A DNA stretch of 64,000 nt from Oryzias latipes. Its lineage: Eukaryota > Chordata > Actinopteri > Beloniformes > Adrianichthyidae. The notes below the pieces were generated by a model that did no database searches, was not told where the DNA came from, and saw nothing but the letters and a program-made list of their open reading frames with translations. The stretch is taken from the NCBI RefSeq assembly GCF_002234675.1, contig NC_019872.2, forward strand, positions 8,944,950 to 9,008,949, written 5' to 3'. Positions 9,650-24,500 of this stretch are shown piece by piece (position 1 is the stretch's first letter; each line of letters opens with the position of its first letter). The position numbers and the translations under genes were made by a program.

Positions 9650-11760
9650 TAAGGACAATGGCAACTCAGGCTCCGCAGATTCTAACATTATAACGTCTGC
9701 AAGCCGCCATTAATTACTCAGGCACCGACAAAATACATTTAATCTGTCATGTATGCTTACTCTTCACTAGCTGAATTGCTGCAATGATTATATTTTCTTT
9801 TATTTATGTTAAGTCGCTTCACATTTGTCGAGAATGTACGGATGTCTAAAAACAGATAGGTAAATGGTGTACATAAATTCAGGATTTGTCCACATTTTTC
9901 CAACTCAAATTTAGTAGTTGTGACACAAACTACCATGTTAAATAAAATTACAGATTTTACATTCAATAAATGTTTTTTTACACCAACTGGATAAAATTTG
10001 CTTCAAATTTGTCAGTCAGGACGTTGATGTACTAAATCATTTTACACTACCAATAGATGGCGACATTCTTCCTAACTTTGAATCAGTTTAGTGTGAATGG
10101 TTGACCCGTCTATAACGTCTCAACAAAAACACAAGTAGAAGTGCGTACAGTTGTTCTAGATACATTTAAAGATATATATTTTTTGAAACACGAGGTGCTT
10201 TCTTGGCAGATCTGTAGTGGATCATATTAGTATATTGAATAAAGCATCTACATGGAGTTTCTGAAGCATAATATTGAACAGTTTTTTATTTTCTCCATAA
10301 ACATAATTGTAAACCAATTTCTTAGATCACATCAAAGGCTACCGGGTTTACCTTTGATTAGATCCGGGGTTTCACATCCCCACAGCTTCCTGTGAATGTC
10401 TGTAAATCTAAACACCATTATCTGTGTCGTAATCTACATCTCATCTCCTCTTGGGCCTCACTGCTAATCCTTCTTTTCCAAACAAACTCTCCAAAGCTGC
10501 CTGCTCAGTGAATGAGCAAAGACAGGACAAACTATAAGGATTAATTCACGGTGGTGTAGAAAATAATTAGAAAACTAAAAAATGAGAGGTCAAATAATCA
10601 TTTAAAAATTGAAACATCACTAATACGTTAGTTTTCACTCCCTTGCAGTAACATTAAATCAATGGTTTTAATTACTTTGCTTTAGGCTACAGAAAAAACA
10701 CTGTAAATCTGTTTTTGTGTTTAGATTTCCAAACTCAGGTTCTGGCATGTTCATAATTTAAAAGAGGAAGATTCCAGACATTTCACAAGTTCCAAACATA
10801 ATTGCAATGGTGAGTCTGTGCATACCTATGCCGACTGATAAGTGTGCTGTGTTACATGTCCTGGTGACAAAAAATCTGTGTGTGAGGTTTACGTCACGGC
10901 TGCCAGCATTATCATCAATCTGTTACCTCAGGCATGGAAGATGACAGTGTAGCAGATGGGTGCGCCATGCACCTCAGAGGCCCTCACCTGGAATTCTTAC
11001 TTGGTGTTTGAACTACAACAAGGCCCTTAGCAAAAAGTAGTCTATTCAAGTGTACTACATATACTAAAAGTGAGGCAGTATACTTGAAGTTTACTTTTTG
11101 TATACCATCTATATATTGTGGAACCAAAATGTTCCAATTTAGTATTACAAAGTATTGAGTATTTATACTTCCTACACATACATGGTCTGTAGTATACTTG
11201 CTATACTTATACTCAAGTACCCTTATGAAATAAACAAGTACAGTTTTTTTCAGAGGGTAGTTCAAATTTTACAAAAGAAAAAAAAAGTTATTAGTGATAT
11301 TTAGTATGAAATATCTATTAATACGTAGCAAACCTTTCTACTTATGTACTACAACACAATTGTGATCCAAATTCAACCTTCCAAAAATTTCAAAAAGGGT
11401 CAATCATTAGTTAAAAGCTCTAAATGGACAGAGTACACAAAAACCAATGAAAGCATTGAATCTTTTTTATGCAGTTAATATTATTATTCCTTGAACAAAT
11501 TCACTTTTAATCACTTTAGATTACTTTTAGAGAGTCACTTCTGTGCCTGCATGAAATTCTGGGCCCATTACATGTTTATTTCTAGTCACACATTTGAGGG
11601 CATTGCATTTATTTTGGAAATGCAAAAATACATTTTGTTGTTTTATTGTACTTAAGGAATATTGTTAAACAAAGAAACCACAGCCCAAAAACTGCTTCGT
11701 TTCCCTCCAGCACTGATACGGTTAACAGAGGTTGACAAGCGACGGGTAGCTGCGCATGCG
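9650..11760. other. intergenic stretch between divergent nsrp1 and ssh2
   Basis: No exon can be supported on either strand. A stretch at 11030-11250 is rich in AGTATACTT and AAGTAC motifs, a simple repeat-like pattern seen in fish. In human, EFCAB5 occupies this position; I found no EF-hand loop or spliced frame here. The 9650-9720 end, next to nsrp1, should contain that gene's promoter. Confidence 0.5.
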
Positions 11761-11948
11761 CAACTGGAGCTGACAGAGGAAGCTGCCGGGGAGTAGTCAA
11801 ACAGTCCACGATCAGAGAGAAAGAAGGAAGAAAAGAAAACGAGAAAAGACCCACGGCGCCGGTCCCACTGTGGTCCTGCCCCATCGAGACCATTATGCTC
11901 TTCTCGGCGCCTTCGCTTCCTCTCAAGTGTCCGCTTCCCGGTCGCTGA
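11740..11948 (+). promoter_or_regulatory. ssh2 upstream promoter and 5' UTR region
   Basis: Just upstream of the ATG at 11949 the sequence becomes CpG-rich (GCGCATGCGCAAC, CGGCGCC, GACGGGTAG). GCGCATGCGCA resembles the core of an NRF1 site (GCGCATGCGC), and a second GCGCATGCG lies at 12177. No TATA box is evident, which fits a CpG-type promoter. The transcription start is not fixed. Confidence 0.5.
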
Positions 11949-12468
11949 ATGGCGCTGGTTACCGTGCAGCGTTCACCGACCCCCAGCACCAGCTCCAGCC
12001 CCTGCGTTTCGGTAAAAAGCTGCTTTTCTGTTTCAACGCGATTCCGTTTCCGTCTGCCATCTCCACTAAAGCCACATCTCATGTTTGTGTACGGGGACTC
12101 AATGCTTCGTTTCCGCTATCTTTTTTTTTTTTAATCGGCGGCTGACTGTCACTAACTGCCTTGCCTTTGTATTCGTGCGCATGCGTGAGATAGCCGTTCA
12201 TCATTTTCAGTTACATTGTTTATAACGTTTTTTTTTTCAAGAAATATCGGTCTTCGCATCAATCTGTTACTATTATTAGAGGTTTTCTTACTAAAAAAAA
12301 CGTTTCTCCGTCTGTATTTATGCTGTCATGATCTCTAGAACTCAGAGTTCCAGTTAGTTTCTTCTCTCTAGTGTCGAGACAGTTTTCTGTGATGTGACAA
12401 CAATTATTTTAGTATTGGAATACTATTTATTTTGATAATGCATTTTATTTATTTCCTCTCACATAAGA

Positions 12469-12525
<57 letters not shown>

Positions 12526-15500
12526 ACTGTATCACGTTGGCATGCAGACAGGATTTCTCTAAATGTAAATGTTCTTCCTGTCTGGCCCTTCCTCTGTCTG
12601 CATGCGCGTGTGATAAATTCAGAAATGTGCCCATGCAAAACACATGCACAGCTGGTTGTCCCTTAGCCATTCCTTGTTGTTATTGTTTTGGCAGAAGAGG
12701 GAACTACATAGAGACAAAGGAAGGAAATAATGCTCTCACACACTGTACACAAACTTCCTGAGTATATGTGTCATGTTTGGGAGTACAGATTTGTGCTCAC
12801 GTGTCTCTAGCTTTTGTCGTGAAAAAAAGGTAAAAAGATTTTTTTTTTTTAAATGTGGGCAAATGCCCCCTTCTCTTCAGTTCATTTCACAGCCTGCTAG
12901 TGAGAGGAATTTACTACAGCTGGTTAACTGCTGGTTGGAATTTATGTCAGATCAGCTTAACGAAGCAAGAGTTTGGAATCCCAGCCATCCTCAGTCAAAT
13001 CACAAACTTGAGTGAAATGAGCCTTCAAAATGGACGTCTCCCTCACAGCGTTTGTTTCCTGACATCATAACAGGTTCTGTGAGTAGGCCTAATGATGGCT
13101 GTCTTACGCACACTAACGTTACATGAGTTGCTCTAGAGTTCTTGAACTCCCCCCCCCATGCCCCCCCCCCCAAAAAAAAAAAAAAAAAACTGCCTTCCTG
13201 CTGAAAAATAAAGAGGGTGAAATTCACTCTGGTGGAAGCTGAGTTTGCTACCTTTACTGTCCTGCAGATTGCACTTTGTTGCTTTGTGTTTTGGGATGTT
13301 TTAATGCCTTAACTTGGATTTCTGCAAGCTGTTTTTTTTCCTGTCATGTTTACCCCAGCATTAATGAATGGATCTACTGAAAGTTTTAGCAAGGAAAGGA
13401 CTTAGGTTGGGCTCCACACACAACACACAAAGAATCCTTTATTTGGTTGTTATATAAAAAATAATGGATGCACATTAAACATAATTTCCTTAAAAAACTC
13501 ATATAGTAACATTTGAGCATAGACTAGTCTCCTGACGTCTGATCTGCTCAGATCAAGTGTTCAGATTTCACATTTCCATACACCTTGGAAAAATCTCACA
13601 TTTTCATGTATGCAAATTCTCTGTTGTCCTATGCAAGCCAAACTGGGTGAACAGATAAACAATACTGCATGTACTGTGAGGAACAGGAAGAGGAACAGCA
13701 TTCAATATTTCTTTATTTATTTATAATTGTTGTTCTGTGACTTTCCTTAGAGCTGATTCATGCAAATAACAGTGTGTTCAGAATTTTTTTCAAACTTCAT
13801 TAAAGTGAGGGTAAAATTTGTGCTACATAAGTTTGATGTTCTGGATATGAATTCGATTTTGTTTGGACCTTTTTTTCAAATAACTTTCTGGTTTGAATGG
13901 CCTGATAAATGTATGCGCAACTTTAAATTTCCAGGTTGAATCCATGAGTTCCCCATATCTGTCTTCAACCATTGGTGGTTCTGTTTGACAGCAGCCACAA
14001 GAACATTTTTGTTGGAGTGGGTCTTTAATTGAAACCACTAAAACACCTCCCAACTGTTGTTATTGCAAAGTAACACATCAGCATCATAAAACCTAGAAGT
14101 AAACTTTACTATCCACATTTAATTTTTATATTTTTATCCTTTTGTTGCTATTATAATGAATTAGGCCCACATTTACTGTAAAGGAGCTGAATTCCTGCTG
14201 CTATAAAATAGGCGTCAGACTTTTTATCTGCTTCTACACGTTTGGTTTTGTTATTTGGCATGATCACATACTGCTTTTTCCTGGTTGTATGTTGTTTGCT
14301 CCCTGCATGGTTGTGTGTTAATCCTTTTTTTTTTTTTGAGCGGCCACACCTTTAGCAACCTGCAGAGTTCATTTTCCTGGACAATGTGTAAATTGAGCTG
14401 AAGTCTGCCCTCTTTCCTTTCTGTCTGTGCCACTGCTTATTTGTGTTGCCGTGCACCACAATCTACCTAAAAGGAGTTCAGACAAAGCATTTCTTTTAGA
14501 ACATATGAAAACATTACATTTCACGCTGACTTTAGTCACGGCAAAAAGGAAACATTTGAAGCTTGACCTGTCAAATCATCTCAAACTACAGGGATTCACA
14601 AATACCAAACATTTATTTGATGAACTTATGCATGAACATATTTATGTAAAAAAAATATCTAAATATTAGCTTTACAAATATGAAAAGATTGCTAAAATGT
14701 AATATTTTTTTGTCTTCCAGGAGTCCGGTAGCGGGGAGGACGACCGTCGCTCTCAGCAGAGGAGGTAAGTTACTAGACTGTATTACATATTTACTTTCAG
14801 ATGAATTACTTTTGTTTGTTCTGTGTGCCTCATCAGTATTGTATGGATTGGTTGTGTGAATTTTTAGAAAAATCACAAATAAAGAGTTTGCACTGGTGGG
14901 TTTAGGAATTTAAAAAACCAGAAGTGGTGCTTTTTATTTTCAGTTTGCTTCGCATTTGTGTGCAACTGAAGAACTTGTGTCTTTGATTTGAAACATTCGG
15001 TAGTTATTAAAACTGTTTTATGACATTCCAACAGGTTTTCAGAATGACACGATTTAGAAAATGATCATTTGGTTGATACAGTAGTGGTTTAATGTTTTTA
15101 CAAAAATTGGCTGGTTTTTATCTATGTTGGATGAACTTTAATTAAGCTTTATTTCGGACTCGATGCATCCAAAAATACCAAATCAGAAGCTTTTGTTCAC
15201 AATGTTTCTGTCTAATGGCCACAATGAAATTAAAAATGCAATTTAAAAAAAGTGAGTGTGCTTGTGCTTATCTTAAAGTCCTTCCCAGTGTTTTTCTGAT
15301 TTGACAAAGAGCTGCTCTGCCACTGCTGTGCTCAATCTCCTGCTGCCCCTTGTCGCATGGGGGTTGGAGATCTGGTTTGTCCTGTTTCAAAAACCCACAC
15401 TTCAAGTGCTTTTTAGTCCACCACCTATCTGCCCAAGCTGTTATCTCTACATCCAAGCAATGAGCAGGCTTACTTGCTTTTTACTACGACTTTATTACTG

Positions 15501-18500
15501 TGTTTGGTAGTTTAATCGACCTCAAATGTCTGAAACCCTCTGGTTGTTGGTGATTTGTCAACTGCCCTTTAGAGGGCAGCAGTGTCCGACCGTGAGGAGA
15601 GTATGTGGGTCAAGTAGGATGAGTTGCTGATCCGTGGACAGATTGGTTGCCACTCCCAAACTCCTAGTCTGTGTCCGTTTGGTAACTGGAGATCTGTGAC
15701 ACCCGGCTGGGACTGTCTGTATTTGCACAGCTGGGAGTGAGCTCTGTGTGTGTTCATTGTTATTGAAGAAGCACAGTGTTTTTCTTCTTTTTACTAATCA
15801 TTTTCTTTCTCTCTATTGAATTGTATTTCTAAAAGCTCACTGTCAGGAAAAGAAAAGAAATGCACCAGATGCCTAACAGCCATGAAATTAGGAAGCAGTG
15901 ATTGGTTGTTTTTATTATTTTTCTCTTTTAGATATAGATTTAAAATCTCAGACTGCCAAATACGTTTTTGGGGATGTTTTTTGATGTCTTGTTTTTTAAA
16001 ACCATTTTTCTTAAAGGTGGATCCTAAAGGTTACATTTTTTTCTAAATAAAAGAAAATATTTTATATATTTATTCAAAACTTTGAAAATCAAGGGTATAT
16101 TATATGATGCAAGTATGTTACAATGGTGGTGTAGGAGAGGGTTTTTGTCATGAATTTTGATTTCTCTTTTATATATATATATATATATATTTTACTTGCT
16201 TGTAAAATATAGCAATCATCACATTTAAGCATTTTAGGCCTCAAAGATCAAAGGATTGATGATGTGTTTAACAATTTTAGGGTTATATTTAAATGTATTT
16301 TGTATTTTTTATAGCTAAGCTTCGAGTCAGTTGTGACTTCTATATTTAAACCTATTTGCATTTTGAATTCTTTTGCCATTTAGTGAGTTTTTGGGAGTTT
16401 GTATAAGTCTACTCTTATTTGGGAGAAATGGAAATGCAGTCCTATCAACCTTTAGCAGGGGCGTGAGGCTCCAGGCCTTGAGGGCTGCCCTCCTGTTGGT
16501 TTTTCAGAAGTTCTGCCTTATCTGCGGCTGATCACCTGGATCAGGTGGGTTTTGCCAGTAAGAAGCTGCGATGGCAGGTTAGTTGAAAAACATGTAGAAC
16601 ATCGGCCTTCAAGGCCTCGACTGGAGTTTGAGACCTGGGATTTAGTTCAAGGCAGGAATTTTGAAACTATTTTGCAAGGTTTTGGCATTAAATTTTGTAA
16701 TTTGATATCAACAACTATATGGCTTAAGAGTAAACTTACATTTATTTAATGGGACTCGCCGATATTAGTCGAATGACTACAATTTTACTCAGTTTTATGT
16801 TTGTTGAAGAGGTCAAAGCTACTCAGTTCATTCAGGGATATCTCATAATTGTCAAAAGGTCAAGCAAATCTGGCCCCCATCTTTCTCCATGATGCACATT
16901 GGCTTTGATTTTCCCAAAAATAAAAACAGCAAGAGGTCTTCATTGAATGATTGATTCTAAAAACAAAATGGCATTCAATGCAGAGTGAAATTTAGGTGTT
17001 AAAATCAGCCTTGAGCTGTTCTGCCACGACCTTTTGAAGCACCTTGGAGATGACTGGTAGAATTCAAACAGGCTGATAATTGCTGGCTTTTTGTTTGTCA
17101 CCTGATTTAAATATAGGTGTAAAATTGTAGTTTTTAAAAGTGCAGGAATAATTTCCATATTGATTTTCATTGTATTTGTTGATATTTTTTGTTAAAGGAA
17201 GGGATGAATTTTCTTTATATCATTTTTAAAAGGCAGTATCACATTCATACAAATCTTCACCGTTATATAAGTTGTTTAGTTATTTCCAATTTATTTCTAA
17301 GACTCAATAAAAAGTCCACTTGTTTCTGTCAGATTCTGTAGGACTTGTCATTTTAAGTTTGTCAGCTTATTTTAGGCATTATTATCTTCTTTAGACTTGC
17401 ACACATAAGGAGTTATGATTGGTTTTTTTTATCATTGTGATTTTTTTAAATAATAATACATGGGTTTTGACTTATCTGCTTTAATCCTTTAGCATAGTTT
17501 TCCTATGAATTCTTGTGTGGTAAAGATGCAAGTGAAGGAATGGGTTCATCCATTTTCATTTAGATTGTTTTTTACTGGGTATTTTTTAATTGGTGTCACG
17601 CTATTTAACAATCTGCATTGAAAGTTTTCTGTAAAACTGATTTGTGACTTTCTGTTTTCAATGCTTTTAAAATAATACATGTTATTTATTTCTTATGCTG
17701 AGATGATGGTCTTGCACAAAAATGCAAACTACTGTTTGTCTTTGTCCTCTAAGTTGCCAGGTAAAAAAAATGCAGCACAAAGGAAGTACATTCCTGTGCA
17801 GCTCTTAATCCTACTTGTGAGAACTAAAATGGAACCACACAGCTGATGCAAAATATATGTATTAAAATATATAAAGCGTAATGTTTAGTGTGAGTTTATC
17901 TGCAAAGATGGAGCTCTTACTGAAGGTAAGAGGACTAAAATTACGCTTTAGTTAGTAAAAGCAGAATTCCTCTTCGTTACTTGTGTATATTTTTATCCTT
18001 ATTCGTTTGTCATCCTACAGTCTTGTTTTTAACTCCAGTAGGCTGGAGTGCATCTGCATCTGCTTCAATGTAAATGATGTAACAATAGTGAACGGAGTTC
18101 TTCTGCTTGGAGCTCTGCTGACGTCAGGGTCTGTGGTGGAGCAGAAGTCGGCAGCTGCAGCAGAGCTTGTCTCTGACACACAGGTAGCAAAATTCTCTCA
18201 GTCTAGAACAGCAGGTGCAGCGCGTGTGCCTGCGTAAGCAAGAGCCACCGCAGTGCTGGTGATTAAACCCAGTTACATCAGCAGGATCGTGACATCAGCT
18301 GAAGCGGTAACGTCTGCCGGACCCACAGCAGGGAATTTAGAGGGAGACAGCAGATTTTAATAGGATTCTACAGCAGAAGACTTAATCTCTCTTTTTTTTA
18401 TCTTTACAGAGAAGGACAGAAATTGGAATGAATAATATTTGGAGCAGGAAAGACTTTGGTTTAGTAATGTTCACACGTTTTTCGGTTGTGACCACAAATA

Positions 18501-21500
18501 GATTAAATATACATTCTTTTACTTTTGATTTAAACATCTGACCAATTTAGCCAGTAAAAAGCTGATATTACTCTGTTGAAATTACCGGTATGCTCGGCTT
18601 TTACACTGAATAAGCCCCATACAGTATATGTAGTGTTATGATCACTAAGGTAATTGTTGGCGTGTTTATATATGTAGAAACAATAGAGGTTAAGAAGTGT
18701 CTGGTGTCTGTATGCTTGTGAAAACCACATCCTGACCTTCACTGCTCGTCACGGTTGGGTGTAAATTTCAAGAGCCAAGAAGGAAAACACTAAGGTGGAA
18801 CTTGAGAAATGGCTCCAAAAACAAACAGTTGTGAGTTCCTTATAACAGTCTTGCCATAAGAAAGGTGTGGTTAAGGACATTTAAAAGAATATACCAGCTG
18901 ATCAACATAATGGTGAGTTTGACTTCAGGCCTTTTCACAGCTACACATGCACGTCCATCTCTTTTGGTGCAATTAACTTATAGTGTGTACACTATCCAGG
19001 ATATAGATTGACATTTTAAGACATTATTAACTGAATAGACTATAACAAACAACCTTCAGCAGAATAAAAGTTTACAATTTACCGAAGGAGTGTTAGATTT
19101 TAAAAGCAAATCAAGTTGGCGGTGTTCTTGATTAAGTTCAATCAGAGGTAATGAGTTGAAGTACAAAAAGACATTCATTTGTGAACAGTTTGTCCACTCT
19201 AAAGCAGTGTTACACAAGTAGACCTCACTGGAAAAAAAACCATCACATTAAAGTTGTTGTTGTTTCCTGAGATGGCCTTCGTATTTACTCTCAGCTGGTA
19301 TGTAATCTACCCTAGAAATTGAAAGCATGAAGATCAACAAGCAGTGCCACTCTAAGATCAGATTTCTTCTCAGCACCCGACATGTCAGATGTCCCCGTTC
19401 TGGTTTCTCAATCTTTTTTCCGTTGTTGTTCTCAGCCACACACGGTATCTGGTGTGAGCCTCCTAAAGGACCTGGTGTTGGTTAGACAAGTTTGTATCAT
19501 GTTGTACTGCAGCAGATATTCAGAAAACAAGTCAGTTTAAAATCCAGATAGAGTGTGTGACTGGGAGGTAGTGGATTCAAATTCATAGTTAATTCACACT
19601 AAAGACTCAAAGAAATTAGACCCTCCAATGTGTGCGACAACTGATCAGACTTTTACTGCCTCTTTGCACACAGAACAGGGATTAATTAACATTCAGTACA
19701 TGTACAGAAATGTTTTAGTGATGTAGCTGATGCACAAAGGTCATTTCAATAACTACATCAACCATTCCATCGTCTACTGAGCTGTCAGCAGCTCATTTGG
19801 AGATTAAAGCTCAGATAGATCAGCTTCCAAAGCCAAGCTCTCCTCTGTTGGTATCCTGAGAATATTTGTCATATCCTAGTACGACCAAATATTTAAGCCT
19901 TGACTTTTACTTGACCGAATCTAGCAGAGCTAGGACCAAAGCAACCCCTCTGACCATGCCAGATATCTTCATTATTGGGGTTATCCTTGGCTTATTCCCT
20001 GTATATAGGTTTGTCTTCATATTTAACTATGCCTTGGGATGTTTAAATATCCGATCATATATCAAAACAATTGAAAAAACTACCACCAATACAAATCATT
20101 TTCTGATTTATTATTTTTTTGGAGGAAAAATTAGAATCTGGTGACCTCCATTAAATGTATTTCTTGTCTGCAATAAAAAAATAAAGAGTACAATGTTTTC
20201 CAGTAATACAACAAATAGAGACTGAGAAAGAAGGACAGCAAAGCACCTTAAACAGGGATGTGGGAAAACATTTTACGTTACCCCCTGCAGTTGGCAATCT
20301 GGATCTCCCCACCCCCCATGTAATATGTGCTTTAGATATTTGGTGCCTTTAAAAGCCCCTGTCCTGTCCCAATTTTCAGCTATGAAAAGAATACATAGTT
20401 TGTCAGATTTTGATCGATTAAATCCACCTGATCCTAGTAATCACAAGTGAGAAGAGCAGAGATAGCTAAAATATTTAAAAAGTAGCAGCTTTAGTCGAAT
20501 TGTTGTGAATTACAAGAAAAGATCCTAGATGAATGTCCTGTTTTTGGTTAAAAACGACATCATCATGATTAAAAGACCACTGGAAACACTTTTACGATAG
20601 ACCAAAGAATGACCTGAGTTGGTTCTTTAAAGAGCAACATTAAGCAGACCTGCTAAGCCAGTTTAGCTCGTGCTGGTTTGCGGCGCCTTCCGTCCGTGAA
20701 ACCCGGGTTCGACTCCGGGCTGCTCCCTGTTCCCTTCTCTACCTCTGCCGGTTCCAAGCCCGGTTTGAGAAGGTTGCGTCAGGAAGGGCATCCGGCGTAA
20801 AACATTGCCAAATTTACCATGCGACTTGTTCGCTGTGGCGACCCCTGATGGGAGAAGCTGAAAGTGGAAGGATTAAGCAGACCTGCTATAGACTTTGGAA
20901 TTCTTTGGGCATACCTACTTTGCAATTTTTAGTAATAGAAAACGATCTGTTAGTTAAATAGACTTGACAGAAAAAAAATAGTTTATTTATAATATTAAGA
21001 AGTCCATTATTTGCCAATATATGAGAAAGGGAGGATGTCTCCAACTCTATAGGTCACAATGTAAAGATGAAGATCATGGCGGATGGCAGCAGCTATTGAT
21101 CAGTGGTATCAATCTGACCACCAATAGGTGGAACCAATGAAGCTAATGTTTCTGGTGTGGGTAGTGGCGGTTCTACACTGACTAACTCCCTGGGCGAGTA
21201 ACCCCCCCCCCCCCCCACACACACACATACAAAATTTGACAACGACATCCTGTTGTGTTCCCTATCTTCTATTTAGCCATTTTACACAAAAAAATGCATG
21301 AATTTTCTAGACTCGTATTACAGGGGGGTCAAACTCAGTCACACAGGGGGCCTAAGTTAAAAACACGCTTAAGGTTTTGGGCCGAAGAAGATAAACATTT
21401 ACTGAACACACTAAAGCTAAACTTTTAAACCTTTTAAACTGAACTTTTTGAACATAAATATGACTAAAAACAGGAACACAAGTTAAACCTTAAATAACTT

Positions 21501-24500
21501 GTAATATTTTGCTCTCCATAGAAATATATTCTGTCAAAATTATACCAATATGAACATGCTGCAGAACAAAACAAAGAAAGCCTGGAAATATTAATAAGAA
21601 ATTACAAATCAAATAATTCCGTTTTTTTTTTTGCTCTTTTATCATTTTTTAGAGCATTTTTTTTTAGAGCTGGACTCCTGCTTCATTTTTTAGCAATAAT
21701 TTCTTAATGTGTGACGTCCTGTGTGTGTCTTTGTGAAACATATCAGAGGGATTAGATCTAAAAAAAAAAAGACTTATTGTGATTAATATGTTTAGGTCTT
21801 CTAAAACGTTAAAGACTAAATCATAGAACTCATCAGTGGGATTACTCCAAAAATATTTGGCATTTCCCTAAATTTTTGCAACACCAACAGCAAAAAATCC
21901 TCCAAAAAACCTCAATCCATAAAAAATGGTCTGCCCCCACCACCCCTCCCCCTCCCTCTGACACACGCGGCTCCGTCTCTATGACGGGAGGCGCATCTGC
22001 GGCCCAGAGTTGATTGTCAGATAGAAAAAGACTCCCAATCACCTGTTAGTGTGATTCAGCCAGCCACCGACGAGTTGCGCCCCCTTCTCGAGTTTTTTTT
22101 TACCTATGTTCCAAAGACTACCGCAAAGAGGTGCGGCCGCAAATGTCTTACAGCAGAGGGCGGTGGTCACGTGCGTGTTGGGTCTGCCGTGTCAGAGCAA
22201 GGAATTGTGGGAAATAATCCCCATTGCCTGCTTTTGTCGAAATTGGGTTGAGCACGGGTGATTGTTCTGCCTAATTCCTTTTCATGTGCCTGTTTAACGT
22301 TGTTTCACTCTGAGTTTCACCTTTTTTTTTTTTTTTTTGCACCACAAGTGTGAAGAGCAAATAGGATGAAGACATTCTTAAGAGTCTGATGTATTACAAT
22401 AAAAGAGTTAAGTGTCGGCAGCTGAAGCAATTTCAAATTAAAAGCTACAACTTTCCTCTTTGAATATCGTAGACATCTATTGTAGCACAGCACAATATGT
22501 GCGTAACGCATCGGGCAAAACCGCCACTGGGTGTGGGCCGTAGCCTGTGGGAACTGGGTGTGAGAGTGATGAGTGGCACTGAAAAGTTGGCGTGTTGTTG
22601 CAGTGGCAACAAAACCCCAATCCGAACCGCCATGGGGACACACCATGTGCACAGGGGCCATCTGACTCCACCCACCCCACCTTGCCTTAAAGACCCGATT
22701 CCATGTAAATTGTGTGCTTTTAACATGTTTTTGTGATGATGGAGGATATTTATCAAGAAAATCTGCCAGTCAAGTATCATCGAGAATATATTAAGAAATT
22801 GACAGACTTTGAACAAAAATATACTTGAATACATAATTATTTTATGAAGTCCCCGGAGAAAACCCACGCATGCACGGGGAGAAGATGCAAACTCCACACA
22901 GAAAGGTCCCCCATTGTTTTTCTGTTTTCAGGTCCCCCAACTTGAACCAGGCAAGAGCGCTAACCATTGCGCCATCGTGCAAGCCCCTTTTATTATTATT
23001 TTTTTAAAATTTGATTTAGTAACGTATTTAAAATACGTTCAAATAAATGTGCACCAAAAATGTAGGGAATGATGATAAATTTTGTCCAGTTCGGCTTTCC
23101 GTACAGCGTGACTCCTCCCCTTCAGCGACAGTGGATTTAGTGGATTTACCGCAGACTAACGGAGGAGCCGGCGGCTAGACGGTCATGCACCTGCTCCCCT
23201 GCAGCGCGTGTTAAACGTGATAGGGGTTTTTAATTTTTTTTAGCACTTTTCATTTTATGCTGCCTCGCATTTGTAAGTGTTCATTTTTAACTATCTTTTA
23301 TCGCTGATATTCACTCTAAAAAAGGACGTTTTAGAGCCTCTTTATATCAAGTTCAGCCACAATATCTATCGATTATACCCGCGCTGTTTGAAGTGACCAC
23401 CTCCACGTCTGTCCCTCCCCGGCTTCCGTGATGCCGCCGGGTGTTGTGACGGCTCCGCGGAGCTCGCCGGCAGCCTGCACGTGTGACTGCTGCTGGGGGA
23501 AACGGAGACCCTACTTTATCGAGAACTCCGTACTCTCCCAGGGGAACATCTATCAGCTGTAAGTTTTCCTTTGGTGTCTGTCTCATGAGGAAGGATGTTG
23601 TGGATGCAGGGAAAAAAATACACGTCTGCCTGATTCCTCATCTGTTTAGACGTAATTACTTTATGTCCACACAGTGGTGGATGAGGCACACAGTGTACCC
23701 TAAGGCTGCATTCATCCACTCTCTCCGTGTTTGCAGATATGTTGTTGTTGTGTGCATCAGGAGGTGTTGACAGACACATAGGGTGCTCCATAGTGGTTTT
23801 ATTTTTGTTTCCAGTGTTGTCATTATTGTCAAAGTTTTTAGTGTCTAATCCCTGTTGATCCCCTCGAAGTCATGTCAGATCGACTGGAAGGGAAAGAGTT
23901 TAACTAGGAGACACTTGTGCTTTTCAAAAAAATAAAAAATGAAATACAAGATTGAGTTGTGTTTTTAAATAAATAGATAAATCTTTATTGTCACTGTAAC
24001 TGTGAAATTCAAAAAGTGCTTGCTGGTCTGTGCAACACCTTTACATTAAAAAGTGCATCACTGAAAACAGGAAATGAAAATTAAGTTGTTTCTAAATAAA
24101 AATGCACCTGCCATTAAAATAAATAATTATTAAAACCAGATACAATAATATGCATAATAATGCACAGGCTTGAAATCAGAAAAAGTTGTAGAAACTTTTA
24201 AAAATGTACTTTTAAGGAAAACCATATTATTTGTTTTATTCCCAGTATTTTTCAGTTTTTTGTTCATGCCATCAAAATTTTGAAATGTTAACAAAAATAC
24301 AGATTGATTCACTCCATTTCTCTTTCTTTTCTACTTATTTCAAATCTTCCCAGCAAAGATGGTATTGATACTATTTCCTATAATAAACACCTTTTAAATG
24401 TTGTACACATCCCGGTGCCCATAGGATTTTGTGTTTCATGTATTTTCCAATTTATGGCTGTACTTTAGCAAATACGACAAGAATTTCAGAATCCAAAGGA

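Noticed and set aside
11870-12145. A 91-codon frame starting at 11870 across the ssh2 first exon
   Set aside because: It is out of frame with [10 protein letters not shown] and runs through the splice donor at 12012, so it is a 5' UTR shadow.
22317-22897. Minus-strand frames of 114 and 150 codons
   Set aside because: They run over a poly-T tract and part of a dispersed repeat. There is no supporting splice signal or recognisable domain.
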